Source: a virus. Taken from it: 33,846 nt of DNA. Where the stretch lies: IMG/VR virus record IMGVR_UViG_3300032053_000279, positions 1 to 33,846 of that record. One strand, written 5' to 3'. The notes under the pieces are model-generated. The model was not told where the DNA came from, did not search any database, and saw only the letters and a list, made by a program, of their open reading frames with translations. A program made the translations under genes and the position numbers. Shown piece after piece: positions 7,969-15,595 of this stretch (the first letter of the stretch is position 1; the number at the start of each line of letters is the position of its first letter).

Positions 7969-8277
7969 ATGAAAAAGCCGAACGCGCTCACCGAGTTGTT
8001 GCTCGAACTCCAGACGGAAAGTCTGAGGTCGGACGTGGAGGTCGTGAAATCCTCCAAGGCCATTATTTTCCTGAACGACGAAGCGGCGAGCGCTGATGAT
8101 GGGGTCGAACTGACGGCCAACGACTGCGTGCTCCTGTTTGCCAACCCGTCCACGGTCCAGCGCATGGTGGACGCCTTGGAGAGCAAAGACGCCTCGCTGG
8201 CCCTGTTCGATGTGACCCCGAACGACGAAGTTTTGGAAGAATTGGAGCGCAACTTCGTCGCTGTGGATGAAGGCTGA
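7969..8277 (+). CDS. Hypothetical acidic protein upstream of baseplate hub
   Basis: 102 residues, acidic and Leu-rich. It starts MKKPNALTELLLELQTESL, which contains possible L-x-E cleavage motifs, then predicts alternating helices and strands (SKAIIFLNDEAA, CVLLFANPSTVQRMVDAL). It lies 14 bp upstream of the hub gene on the same strand and probably shares its transcript. It could be a chaperone or partner of the hub, by position only. Confidence 0.6.
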   Translation: MKKPNALTELLLELQTESLRSDVEVVKSSKAIIFLNDEAASADDGVELTANDCVLLFANPSTVQRMVDALESKDASLALFDVTPNDEVLEELERNFVAVDEG

Positions 8278-8291
8278 CCGTCTGTATACAA

Positions 8292-9611
8292 ATGCCTGCT
8301 ATTGTCCAATCTCTCGAAGGCTACGCCACCGTGCAGTACCAACTGGTGGTTGGCCACAAGCAAACGCTCACTTTCAACGCGGAAGTGGTGACCTTCGTCG
8401 ATGCGGAGATCAAGGACGATGTATACGGCATAGGCACCGGGCTTCACACCTTCCGCACGCTGGACCCTGCCTTCTTGGAGAGCGTGAAGCAGGCCATGAG
8501 CAGTGCCGACCCGGTCATGGACTTCCGGCTTGGCTTTGGGTCGCCGCAACAGACCTACTGGTTGCCGTGGCAGCGCCACATCATCGTCAAGTACTACGCC
8601 AAGTTTGAGGGCATAGCAACGGCTGCCGGGCACCTGCTGGTGTTTCAAACCGCCAACAACCTTGTGCGCCTTGAGCGCTCCAACAAGGTCGTCTCCCGCA
8701 AAGGCGCTATCAGCGAAATCGTCAAGGCCATCGCCGAAGAAAACAAGATGGAATCGGTTGTCGAGCCGACCGAAGGAAAGTTCATGCTCTACCAGTCCTT
8801 CGTGGACGACACCCGCTTCATCCTTGACCGGCTGCTACCGCGAGCTATCAACACCAAAGGCCGGGGCGGGTACTACTTTTTCATACGCGACAACGTGATC
8901 CATTTCCACACGCCGGACTATCAGTCCACGGCCCGGCAAATGAACTACTACGACGTGTTCGGCACCGAATTGGCCATTCACGATGACAGCCAAGACCCAG
9001 CGCTCTGGGACAGCGGACTGGCGGGTATTCGGGTGATCGCGCACGATCCCTACACGGGCCAGACACAGGAGGTCGCGAGCAAACCGGATAAGGCGCTGCG
9101 TCTGGCAGACAGCATCTACCAGTTCAGCAGTGTAAACAACGGCCAGTGGAACATCCCATACCACCTGTCATTCAACCCGCCTTCAGAAACCGACGCCATT
9201 GCCCAGTACCGCTACCAGACAGCACGACAGCACACGTTCCGGTGCGTCACAACGCTCAGCAAGACCATATCGGTACGACACGGCGACCTGCTGAACTTGA
9301 TCGTGACGCAGCAGAGCGACCGCGCCAGCAGCTACGGCGGATACTACTACGTCACGACAGCGGCCCACGTCGTCAAAAAGCAAGCTGTCAGCAGCATGTA
9401 TACACTAGAGCGCGGCGAACTGCGCGGGCAGGACCAGAGCTTTTCCACGCAGGATGCCCAGAAGCAGCTTGTGGCCGACACGAAAGCGCCGGGCCAAGAC
9501 CCGAACATCCTCGAAGTCCAGAGTTCCGAAGTCACCAAGGGGGCTGGAAAGCAATCGTCCGCCACAACCTTTACGGTCGTAGCGGACGCGAATACCGGAA
9601 AGCCGCTCTAG
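8292..9611 (+). CDS. Baseplate hub protein (gp27/gpD-like)
   Basis: Predicted hub subunit at the base of the tail tube, 439 residues. The middle region has the typical hub arrangement: a segment on a repeated search for a partner domain (AISEIVKAIAEENKM), then LYQSFVDDTRFILDRLLPRA and a strand pair ending GYYFFIRDNVIHFHTP. A later part has VRHGDLLNLIV before GGYYYVTTAAHVV, like the beta domain of hub proteins. Unusually, it is on the plus strand inside a minus-strand tail operon. Its TAG overlaps the stop of the convergent gene. The ATG has no strong Shine-Dalgarno site. Confidence 0.72.
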   Translation: MPAIVQSLEGYATVQYQLVVGHKQTLTFNAEVVTFVDAEIKDDVYGIGTGLHTFRTLDPAFLESVKQAMSSADPVMDFRLGFGSPQQTYWLPWQRHIIVKYYAKFEGIATAAGHLLVFQTANNLVRLERSNKVVSRKGAISEIVKAIAEENKMESVVEPTEGKFMLYQSFVDDTRFILDRLLPRAINTKGRGGYYFFIRDNVIHFHTPDYQSTARQMNYYDVFGTELAIHDDSQDPALWDSGLAGIRVIAHDPYTGQTQEVASKPDKALRLADSIYQFSSVNNGQWNIPYHLSFNPPSETDAIAQYRYQTARQHTFRCVTTLSKTISVRHGDLLNLIVTQQSDRASSYGGYYYVTTAAHVVKKQAVSSMYTLERGELRGQDQSFSTQDAQKQLVADTKAPGQDPNILEVQSSEVTKGAGKQSSATTFTVVADANTGKPL

Positions 9612-10066
9612 GTCAGAGGGCCGGGGATGGTCTTGGCTTGGAACAACTGTGGCGGGTAGTACGGATCATCCTTGCCGAACCCAAGCTCACTCCAACGACG
9701 TTGCGAGTCAATCTGCATCCGCAGGTTGCCCGTCGTGGTGCCAGTGCAGTACACTTCGAGGAAATTACGCTTTCCGCTGAGCAACTGTGTCTGCTGGCCG
9801 CCGGGGACAAGGTAGACCGGACTGGTCGTCAGGTTGTAGCGAGTGCCGCTGACGCTTCGGTCGTTTGTTTCGCGCAGGTGAACGGAGAAGAAGGTGTTCC
9901 CTACGTTCTCGAAAGTCACCAGCATGTTCGACGCAGAGACGCCGCCAGAAATCGAGGGCGGCCAGTCATCCTGCGTGTACAGCCGCGAAGTCACGTACCC
10001 AGAAACGACAGGACACTGAACCAGCGTTTTGCGCGGGAGAGGTTGAACGTATTCACCGGGGTTCAT
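9608..10066 (-). CDS. Putative small beta-rich virion protein
   Basis: 152 residues, mostly predicted beta strands. A central sandwich-like run (NMLVTFENVGNTFFSVHLRE, YLVPGGQQTQLLSGKRNF, LEVYCTGTTTGNLRMQID) precedes a Pro/Tyr-rich tail (DDPYYPPQLF). It resembles small decoration or adaptor proteins but matches no family I can name. It shares its last bases (CTAG) with the convergent hub gene and lies 33 bp after the acidic end of the SWIM protein gene. Confidence 0.55.
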   Translation of the reverse strand: MNPGEYVQPLPRKTLVQCPVVSGYVTSRLYTQDDWPPSISGGVSASNMLVTFENVGNTFFSVHLRETNDRSVSGTRYNLTTSPVYLVPGGQQTQLLSGKRNFLEVYCTGTTTGNLRMQIDSQRRWSELGFGKDDPYYPPQLFQAKTIPGPLT

Positions 10067-10099
10067 AGTGTCTCAGGTGTCGGTTAAAGGGTGAACGGT

Positions 10100-10564
10100 T
10101 TACTCGACCTCGTGGCTCTTTTTGCGTTCCTTCTCCTCGTCCGCTTCGGTTTCGTCTTCCTCCTCGTGAGGTTCGCCCTCGTCGTGAGGTTCGCCTTCCG
10201 GCGGGCCGCCTTCGTCTTCGATGTCGGAGGGAGGCTCATCGGGCATCGGCATTCCTTCAACGCCTTCAGGTCCAACCAGGGGTCCACCCGGCCCGCCCAT
10301 GCCCCCGGCACCGGGAGGAAGTTCTTCTACCGGCGCGACTGCGGCGGCAATCTGTTCCAGCGAGATGGACATTTTGCGCAGAAGGCTAAGCGCCGTGTCA
10401 CCTTCTGTGTCGGCTCCGACAGCACTGTCGCTGACCGGCGGCTCGCTCGGTTCGAGCGTTTCTCCGCCAATGTCGTCAAGCGGTGGTGCCCCAGAACCCA
10501 GTTGGCTGAGTTCGTCAGCCTCCATTTCCTCGACAAGTTTGATGGCTTCTTTGATGTTGCTCAT
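10100..10564 (-). CDS. Possible internal translation product, acidic 154-residue protein
   Basis: Within the SWIM gene, an in-frame ATG at 10564 begins MSNIKEAIKLVEEMEADEL. The style matches the N-termini of other genes here, with L-V-E near residue 12. A GTAGTTA element lies 17 nt upstream. The product would be strongly acidic (Glu/Asp-rich with Gly/Pro stretches), unlike the basic upstream half. This is an alternative or additional product, not a separate locus. Confidence 0.4.
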   Translation of the reverse strand: MSNIKEAIKLVEEMEADELSQLGSGAPPLDDIGGETLEPSEPPVSDSAVGADTEGDTALSLLRKMSISLEQIAAAVAPVEELPPGAGGMGGPGGPLVGPEGVEGMPMPDEPPSDIEDEGGPPEGEPHDEGEPHEEEDETEADEEKERKKSHEVE

Positions 10565-11653
10565 ATTGTCACCGTTCGCATTAACTACACTCTCCAAAAT
10601 CAAATCACGCAGGGGTCGGCAGAGGTACGCTTCTTCTGGGCGCACCCAGCCGTACGCGCCGGGCTGCATCGGCTTAACCACACGGTTGCCGATCACGCGC
10701 TTGGGTTTGGAAATTGGTTTTTGCTGAATCCACGTGTACGGTCCAGCAGCCATGCCTTTTGGTATCGCCGTTCTTGCTGCCTGACGCGGCGGACCCGGCT
10801 TCTTCGGCCCGGTCCACGTGTAAGGTTTCTTCGTGGATGTTGGCGTTGGCGCGGCGGGCGGCATCCCGCGACCGCGCTGACCCGGAGGCTTGGCCAGTTC
10901 CGGTTGCGGAAGCGGTTCTGGCTTGATGTTCTTCAAGTCCGCCGTCGACTTGGGCTGCTGCTCCTTGGGCATACGCCCCGGAGCGTTTACACTCGCAGGC
11001 TTCGGCCCCTTGCGCACCGGCTGAGGCGCTTGTGGGGGCGCGACTGGAAGCTGGCCAAGGTTGCGCTGCTCACGGCGGCGACGTAGCTCTGCTTCCTTGG
11101 CTTTGGCCGCCCGCATTTGCCCCTCAAAATCCGTCCAGCGCTTGGTGGCGTACTTGGTCAGCCGGTCCAACTTGTAGGCCGTATCCGGCTCGTCGCCCTC
11201 GAAAGACGAGAGCATTCCGTAGAGATACTGCCGGGTAGCCAGAATGTGTTTACAAAGACCGGGCTTGCCCTTGGGGTTGGTGATCTTGGGCGCTCTATTC
11301 CATGCTTGGTTGAGCGAGTTGCCACCCACGACGCTGCTCTGGCGCTGCTTGTTCGTCCACGCCCAGCGATAGCGGAAATCGGGGCACGTGCAGTCCACCA
11401 AGCACTCCAAGTGCTGGAGCGGGACGTTCTTGGGGTTCTTGTTCTTCGGTTTGAAAAACTTCACGTAACCCCGGTGCCGGAGTCCGGTCGTGCTGGGGTT
11501 GGCCTTGAAGTTGAAGATGTAGTAGACCGCGTCCTGATAGCTGTCGATCTCCAGCGGCGGACCCTTGACTGTAAACGAACGGTAAACCCGTTTCGGCTCA
11601 CTGATCCGAAAGAGCTTGTCGAAGGTCAGGCGCTCGCAGAGGCAAACGGACAT
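10100..11653 (-). CDS. SWIM zinc-finger protein fused to an acidic domain
   Basis: 517 residues. Residues about 25-150 form a compact domain whose zinc ligands fit the SWIM pattern CxC...CxH (Cys88, Cys90, Cys134, His136), a fold used for DNA or protein binding. Residues 175-345 are basic and proline-rich with three Tyr-x-Trp motifs (PYTW, PYTW, AYGW). At 351-355 the sequence L-I-L-E-S fits a prohead protease site. Met364 begins a very acidic 154-residue part that could also be translated separately. The gene starts 1 nt after the PDZ gene stop. It is probably an internal head or DNA-associated protein, which is inference. Confidence 0.7.
   Translation of the reverse strand: MSVCLCERLTFDKLFRISEPKRVYRSFTVKGPPLEIDSYQDAVYYIFNFKANPSTTGLRHRGYVKFFKPKNKNPKNVPLQHLECLVDCTCPDFRYRWAWTNKQRQSSVVGGNSLNQAWNRAPKITNPKGKPGLCKHILATRQYLYGMLSSFEGDEPDTAYKLDRLTKYATKRWTDFEGQMRAAKAKEAELRRRREQRNLGQLPVAPPQAPQPVRKGPKPASVNAPGRMPKEQQPKSTADLKNIKPEPLPQPELAKPPGQRGRGMPPAAPTPTSTKKPYTWTGPKKPGPPRQAARTAIPKGMAAGPYTWIQQKPISKPKRVIGNRVVKPMQPGAYGWVRPEEAYLCRPLRDLILESVVNANGDNMSNIKEAIKLVEEMEADELSQLGSGAPPLDDIGGETLEPSEPPVSDSAVGADTEGDTALSLLRKMSISLEQIAAAVAPVEELPPGAGGMGGPGGPLVGPEGVEGMPMPDEPPSDIEDEGGPPEGEPHDEGEPHEEEDETEADEEKERKKSHEVE
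10582..10588 (-). promoter_or_regulatory. In-frame GTAGTTA element inside the SWIM gene
   Basis: Exact GTAGTTA, encoding Val-Val followed by the first base of an Asn codon, lies 17 nt before the internal ATG at 10564. Its presence inside an open frame supports a function independent of stop codons. Confidence 0.45.
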
Positions 11654-11654
11654 A

Positions 11655-12737
11655 TCAGGTCAGCGAACTGACGTTGGCACCTTGGTTGCCCGTCTCCCGC
11701 GCCGGGGTCTTGGCGTTGGGTATCAGCGGGTGCGGCTTGCTGGGCTGCGCCATCATCTTCGCGAGCCTGCCTTGCAGGTTGAGCTTGGGGCGCTGGCCGG
11801 GCTTGGCGGAGGCGGCCTGTACTTCTGCGGCGGGGATGGTCATTTCTGGTCCTTGCTGTTGAGTTTGTTTGGGCTTGGGTTCCGGCTTAATCGGAATCCA
11901 CATGTCCTTGTCGCCCCGGTGTACTCGAAACGAGATCGGGTACTTCGGGTCGGCTTTGCGCAGCACGTACGACAAGTGATTCGTGTTGTACACGTAGAAC
12001 GGCCCAATCGGCTCACCGCCGTCTGCGGGGGCAAACTTTCCCGTCTGAATGATGATGTCTCCAGCCCGCAAACCCGCCTGCGCCGCCGGGCCGTTGGGGA
12101 TGACCTCCATGACCTGAATCCCCTGCTCACTGTTCATGTCGTACTGAAAGCCTACGTTGACCGGAGCGTTCAAGGGCATCGCCTCGCGCTCCGAGTAACC
12201 GACACCGTGTGCGGGCGCGTTAAAGCCTTCTTCCTCCGGGTCAATCTTGCCCAACTGCTGAGTAGGCACGCTGCGCTGCTCCTTGGCCGTCTGCTCCTGC
12301 GCCTGCTCCTCCCTCTCTGCGTCCTTGCTGCCGTACAGCACCCTGTCGACGTGTAACCGTTTTGGGCTGTCGGTGGTGTGCTTGCGATAGGCCACGGCAT
12401 CGTGCTTTTCGAGGCCCAGCATTTTCTCCGCTTTTTCGGCACCCTCGGGTGTGGTGCGCACTGGAACACTTCGACCGATGACTTCCACGTTACCGGGATG
12501 GTGCTTGATGAGAAAGGTGTAGCCCTTGTCAACAAGAGCGTCGAGCATCCGCACGTCGTCCGGCGTGCCTTTGGGGATGATCTTGAAGTGGCGCAGATGG
12601 ATGATGGCTTGATCGACGCTCTTGGCCACATACCCGTCGCTGGGCAGCCCCGGCCCAAAAATGTATACACCAGTCTGGTCGCCTGCCGACATCTCGTCGG
12701 CTTCGAGCAGCAGGTTGACGATCTCGCGAGCGTTCAT
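11655..12737 (-). CDS. PDZ-domain protein with prohead-protease-type N-terminus
   Basis: 360 residues from the ATG at 12737. The frame extends upstream, but the start was set here because a GTAGTTA element lies 5 nt before it and the gp46-like gene diverges from 12771. The N-terminus MNAREIVNLLLEADEM contains L-L-E before Ala, a candidate cleavage site. Residues about 193-286 are a PDZ domain: GIQVMEVIPNGPAAQAG, the carboxylate-loop-like GLRAGDIII, and the closing strand ISFRVHRG. No protease catalytic triad is present, so it is a binding module rather than a DegP-type enzyme. Residues 20-120 form an unrecognised domain, and the C-terminus is basic and low-complexity. Confidence 0.78.
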   Translation of the reverse strand: MNAREIVNLLLEADEMSAGDQTGVYIFGPGLPSDGYVAKSVDQAIIHLRHFKIIPKGTPDDVRMLDALVDKGYTFLIKHHPGNVEVIGRSVPVRTTPEGAEKAEKMLGLEKHDAVAYRKHTTDSPKRLHVDRVLYGSKDAEREEQAQEQTAKEQRSVPTQQLGKIDPEEEGFNAPAHGVGYSEREAMPLNAPVNVGFQYDMNSEQGIQVMEVIPNGPAAQAGLRAGDIIIQTGKFAPADGGEPIGPFYVYNTNHLSYVLRKADPKYPISFRVHRGDKDMWIPIKPEPKPKQTQQQGPEMTIPAAEVQAASAKPGQRPKLNLQGRLAKMMAQPSKPHPLIPNAKTPARETGNQGANVSSLT

Positions 12738-12742
12738 CGCTT

Positions 12743-12749
12743 TAACTAC
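12743..12749 (-). promoter_or_regulatory. GTAGTTA element before the PDZ gene
   Basis: Exact GTAGTTA, AAGCG, then ATG. It lies in the 33-bp gap between divergent genes, so no upstream minus-strand stop codon explains it. Confidence 0.55.
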
Positions 12750-12770
12750 GCCTTTGCGTTCTATCTCGGT

Positions 12771-14720
12771 ATGGTTGACCTGAAGCTCAAGAACGTGTCC
12801 ATCCGCAACTGGATGAAGTTCCACCATGTTCAGGTGGAATTCCCCGAAAAAGGGCTGGTCCTAGTCCAAGGCGTCAACACCGCCTCCGGCGGGGCACTGC
12901 TCTCCGTCGGCAGCGGCAAAACTGGCATCGGGGAAGCGATCAGCCGCACCCTGCTGGGCGTGCCGGGGCGCTTCACCACGCTGAAGCAGTTCTCGACCGA
13001 CAAAAACGGCAATCTCTACGTCAAGCTGGAGGTCGAACTGCGCGGCAAGACGCTGATCGTCGAGTCCGGCTACAAGTGCAAGGAGATGAGTACCAGCGGT
13101 GAAGCGCTGCGCTACACCTACGACGGCAAGCTGATCGAACGCGGTTTGATCGCCCAGACCCGCGCCGAACTGAGCAAGCTCTTGGGCGTATCGCCACTCT
13201 TGGCCTCGTGGACCGCGTTCATCGACGGGGACAGCATCAAGTTCAACAAACTGGGGCAGGCGGACTCCGTGGAACTGGTCATGGCCAGCCTCAAGCAGCC
13301 GCCGTGGAGTGAGTACCACGAATCCAGCAAGAAGGCGTTGGGCGCTTTCCGGCGCAGCATGGCTGGCTCTGAAGCGACCCACACCAACGCGGCGGAGAGC
13401 GTGCGCACCGTCACCGCCGACGTGGACGTAGCCAAGCGCCAGTTGGCTACGGAGCGCAAGGTATTTGAGCAGGCCAAGCAGGCAAACGACGACCAGATTC
13501 AGCGCTTCAAGCGGGCTGTAAACAAGAAAACCCAACTCATCGACGAGGCCAAGACCGAGATGGAGGCCATCCAGAAGAAGCTGAAGCTCATGGAGGACCA
13601 GCGGGCTGAGGCCAGCCACAATCTGGAGATCAAGCTCCACGAGGTCGACGACGCGCTCCGGGCGGCGGAGGAAGCCCGCCAGCCCTTCAGCGACGCCCGC
13701 GACGCCGCAAACGAGAAAGTCACGGAAGCCCGCACGGCGCACAGCAACTACGCCAGCGCCGCCAAAGAGTGCCCCACCTGTAAGCGCCCGATGGGCCAGA
13801 TCGACGAAAAGCGTCTCGCCTATCTGGCCGAACAGTTGGCCAAGGCCAAAGCGGCTGCCCAGAAAGCCAGCGAAGCATGGACCGCCGCAGAGCAGAAGGT
13901 TGTCACGCTCAACGTCCAGTACCGGGAAATCTCCAAGCAGCACCGGGAGGTCAGCGCCAAGCAGGACGTGGAGAACCTTGCTGACCGGCACGAGGAACTG
14001 AACGAAGGGGTCAACATGGCGCTCAATGAAATCCACGAGTACGAACTGGAGGCTGCCAAGCTCCAGAGCGGGCCGTCGGACAGCGCCGTCAAAACGGCGG
14101 AGGGCAGGCTGACCGACCGCAAAGCGGCCTTGGCGAAGGCACAGGCTGCGCTGGACGAGGCCGCCCACGCGCTGGCAGCCGATCAGGCGACGCTGAAAAT
14201 CTTGGAGTACTGGAACCTCGCCTTCTCCCCCTACGGCATCCCCAACATGGTCCTGCGCGACGCCATCGCTCCTTTGAACAAGGAAGCCCGCCGCGTCAGC
14301 GCCGCCATGACCGGGGGCACCATCGAAGTCCGTTACAGCACCACACGTGAACTGGCCAGTGGCTTGGAAAAGGCCCAATTAAACATTGAGGTTGACAACA
14401 AGCTTGGTGACAAAGACCTCGGCGGCAGTTCCAAGGGAGAGGCCGGGCTGACCAACTTCATCATCGCCGAAACACTCTCGGAAGTGGGTCAGGTGTCCAG
14501 CCGGGTGGGCTATCGCTGGTACGACGAGATCGTGCCCCACCAAGACCCCCGCGTCTGCCACAGCATCTACTCCTACATGAAGGAGGCGGCGCACCGGCTG
14601 GGCATTGTGATCTTCTTGGTCGACCACAACCCAGTGGCCGCCAACTACGCAGACCACGTGCTCATCGTCGAAAAGAAAGGCGAGTCCGGCAAGGTCGCCA
14701 GCACCGTGCGCTGGCGCTAA
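12771..14720 (+). CDS. SbcC/Rad50-like recombination ATPase (T4 gp46-like)
   Basis: 649 residues from the ATG at 12771. This is the predicted ATPase subunit of a Mre11-Rad50-type nuclease complex for end resection in recombination and replication. The P-loop region reads GVN, about ten extra residues, then GSGKT (47-51). Long coiled-coil arms (about 205-335 and 340-500) flank a zinc hook CPTC (334-337). The signature loop is SSKGEA (553), Walker B is WYDEI (Asp585, Glu586), and the switch His is in VDHN (His619). No gp47-like nuclease gene is in the window. The gene runs head-on against the surrounding late genes, and its TAA overlaps the convergent stop. Confidence 0.85.
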   Translation: MVDLKLKNVSIRNWMKFHHVQVEFPEKGLVLVQGVNTASGGALLSVGSGKTGIGEAISRTLLGVPGRFTTLKQFSTDKNGNLYVKLEVELRGKTLIVESGYKCKEMSTSGEALRYTYDGKLIERGLIAQTRAELSKLLGVSPLLASWTAFIDGDSIKFNKLGQADSVELVMASLKQPPWSEYHESSKKALGAFRRSMAGSEATHTNAAESVRTVTADVDVAKRQLATERKVFEQAKQANDDQIQRFKRAVNKKTQLIDEAKTEMEAIQKKLKLMEDQRAEASHNLEIKLHEVDDALRAAEEARQPFSDARDAANEKVTEARTAHSNYASAAKECPTCKRPMGQIDEKRLAYLAEQLAKAKAAAQKASEAWTAAEQKVVTLNVQYREISKQHREVSAKQDVENLADRHEELNEGVNMALNEIHEYELEAAKLQSGPSDSAVKTAEGRLTDRKAALAKAQAALDEAAHALAADQATLKILEYWNLAFSPYGIPNMVLRDAIAPLNKEARRVSAAMTGGTIEVRYSTTRELASGLEKAQLNIEVDNKLGDKDLGGSSKGEAGLTNFIIAETLSEVGQVSSRVGYRWYDEIVPHQDPRVCHSIYSYMKEAAHRLGIVIFLVDHNPVAANYADHVLIVEKKGESGKVASTVRWR

Positions 14721-15592
14721 GGCTCCGTTTCCCCGGTCGGGTTGGACGTGAAGCCTTGGTAGTTCGCCGCGTAAACCAGATCACGTGTGTTGTAGAGCTT
14801 GTTCTTGACTGTGTCGGCAAACGCCTGCCCGCTGCTGGCAACGGTGGGCGGAAACTGGCTATTGGTGACAGGAATGTTGTTCCCGTGCCCCGGACGGTGG
14901 ACGAACACGAAGGAGAAATCTGCTGACGAGGGCAGGTTAAAGCTGCTGTTAGGCCCGCGCAGCCAAGGACCATTGAACTGAACCTTCACTTCGCGCACAT
15001 AGCCTACGGCGGAGATACCGGGCTGGTCGTTGGTCGTCCACATCAGGTGAAGCCAGCAGGTAACCGGATTGAAAATACCACCCGTCTTTGCGTTGGTGGC
15101 TCCGGCGACGCCGTACACCTGATCCTGTGAGGCTCCAGCCTGAAGCTGCGCATCATCCGGTTTCCCGCCGTTTGCTGGTGTCTGCTTTTGCGAAGCCAGA
15201 GGCGATATTTGCACGTTCTTGTCGAAGGTGCTAATCGGCAGGATGAACGAGTGCAGCCGGGCAGCTAGTTGCAGGAGAGTCAGCGCTCCCTTCTTGCAGT
15301 ACTGCTGATCCATCGCGTGCAGCCGGAAACTGAGCGGAATCTCCATTGGCTTTGTGCCTTTGTACTGGTGGATGCCATCAGGCATCACGATATTGGAATT
15401 GACCATGTATTCCGCGCTGCGAGCTAACTCGATGCTGTCCGGCATAGCCGGAAAGTCGATGCTGATGATGTTGGCAAAGCCACGGGTCTTGCCGCCGATA
15501 TTTTCCAAATCCGCCCTTGTTGTCGAAGACGGAAGGGCTACCAGCCTGCCGCAGAGCAGGGATTCGTCGCGTCTGATGGTTGGGTCTGCCAT
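14717..15592 (-). CDS. Tail tube/baseplate adaptor-like protein
   Basis: 291 residues. The N-terminal part follows the pattern of contractile-system tube adaptor proteins: ISIDFPAMPDSIELA, then a proline-containing strand, GTKPMEIPLSFRLHAMD and the helix LTLLQLAARLHSF. The C-terminal half has VREVKVQFNGPWLRGP and ADFSFVFVHRPGHG, probable beta strands. It lies just downstream of the tape measure gene (3 bp gap), where tube-initiator and LysM-like baseplate proteins are normally encoded. I saw no clear LysM repeat, so the exact subfamily is uncertain. Confidence 0.5.
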   Translation of the reverse strand: MADPTIRRDESLLCGRLVALPSSTTRADLENIGGKTRGFANIISIDFPAMPDSIELARSAEYMVNSNIVMPDGIHQYKGTKPMEIPLSFRLHAMDQQYCKKGALTLLQLAARLHSFILPISTFDKNVQISPLASQKQTPANGGKPDDAQLQAGASQDQVYGVAGATNAKTGGIFNPVTCWLHLMWTTNDQPGISAVGYVREVKVQFNGPWLRGPNSSFNLPSSADFSFVFVHRPGHGNNIPVTNSQFPPTVASSGQAFADTVKNKLYNTRDLVYAANYQGFTSNPTGETEP

Positions 15593-15595
15593 AAA

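Noticed and set aside
12378-12770. Upstream extension of the gp46-like gene
   Set aside because: The frame is open, but it would overlap the PDZ gene, and the natural N-terminus MVDLKLKNVSIRNW begins at 12771.
12861-14378. Minus-strand open frame of 505 codons
   Set aside because: It lies opposite the gp46-like gene, whose P-loop, zinc hook and signature loop are clear. The antisense product mirrors the coiled-coil codons.
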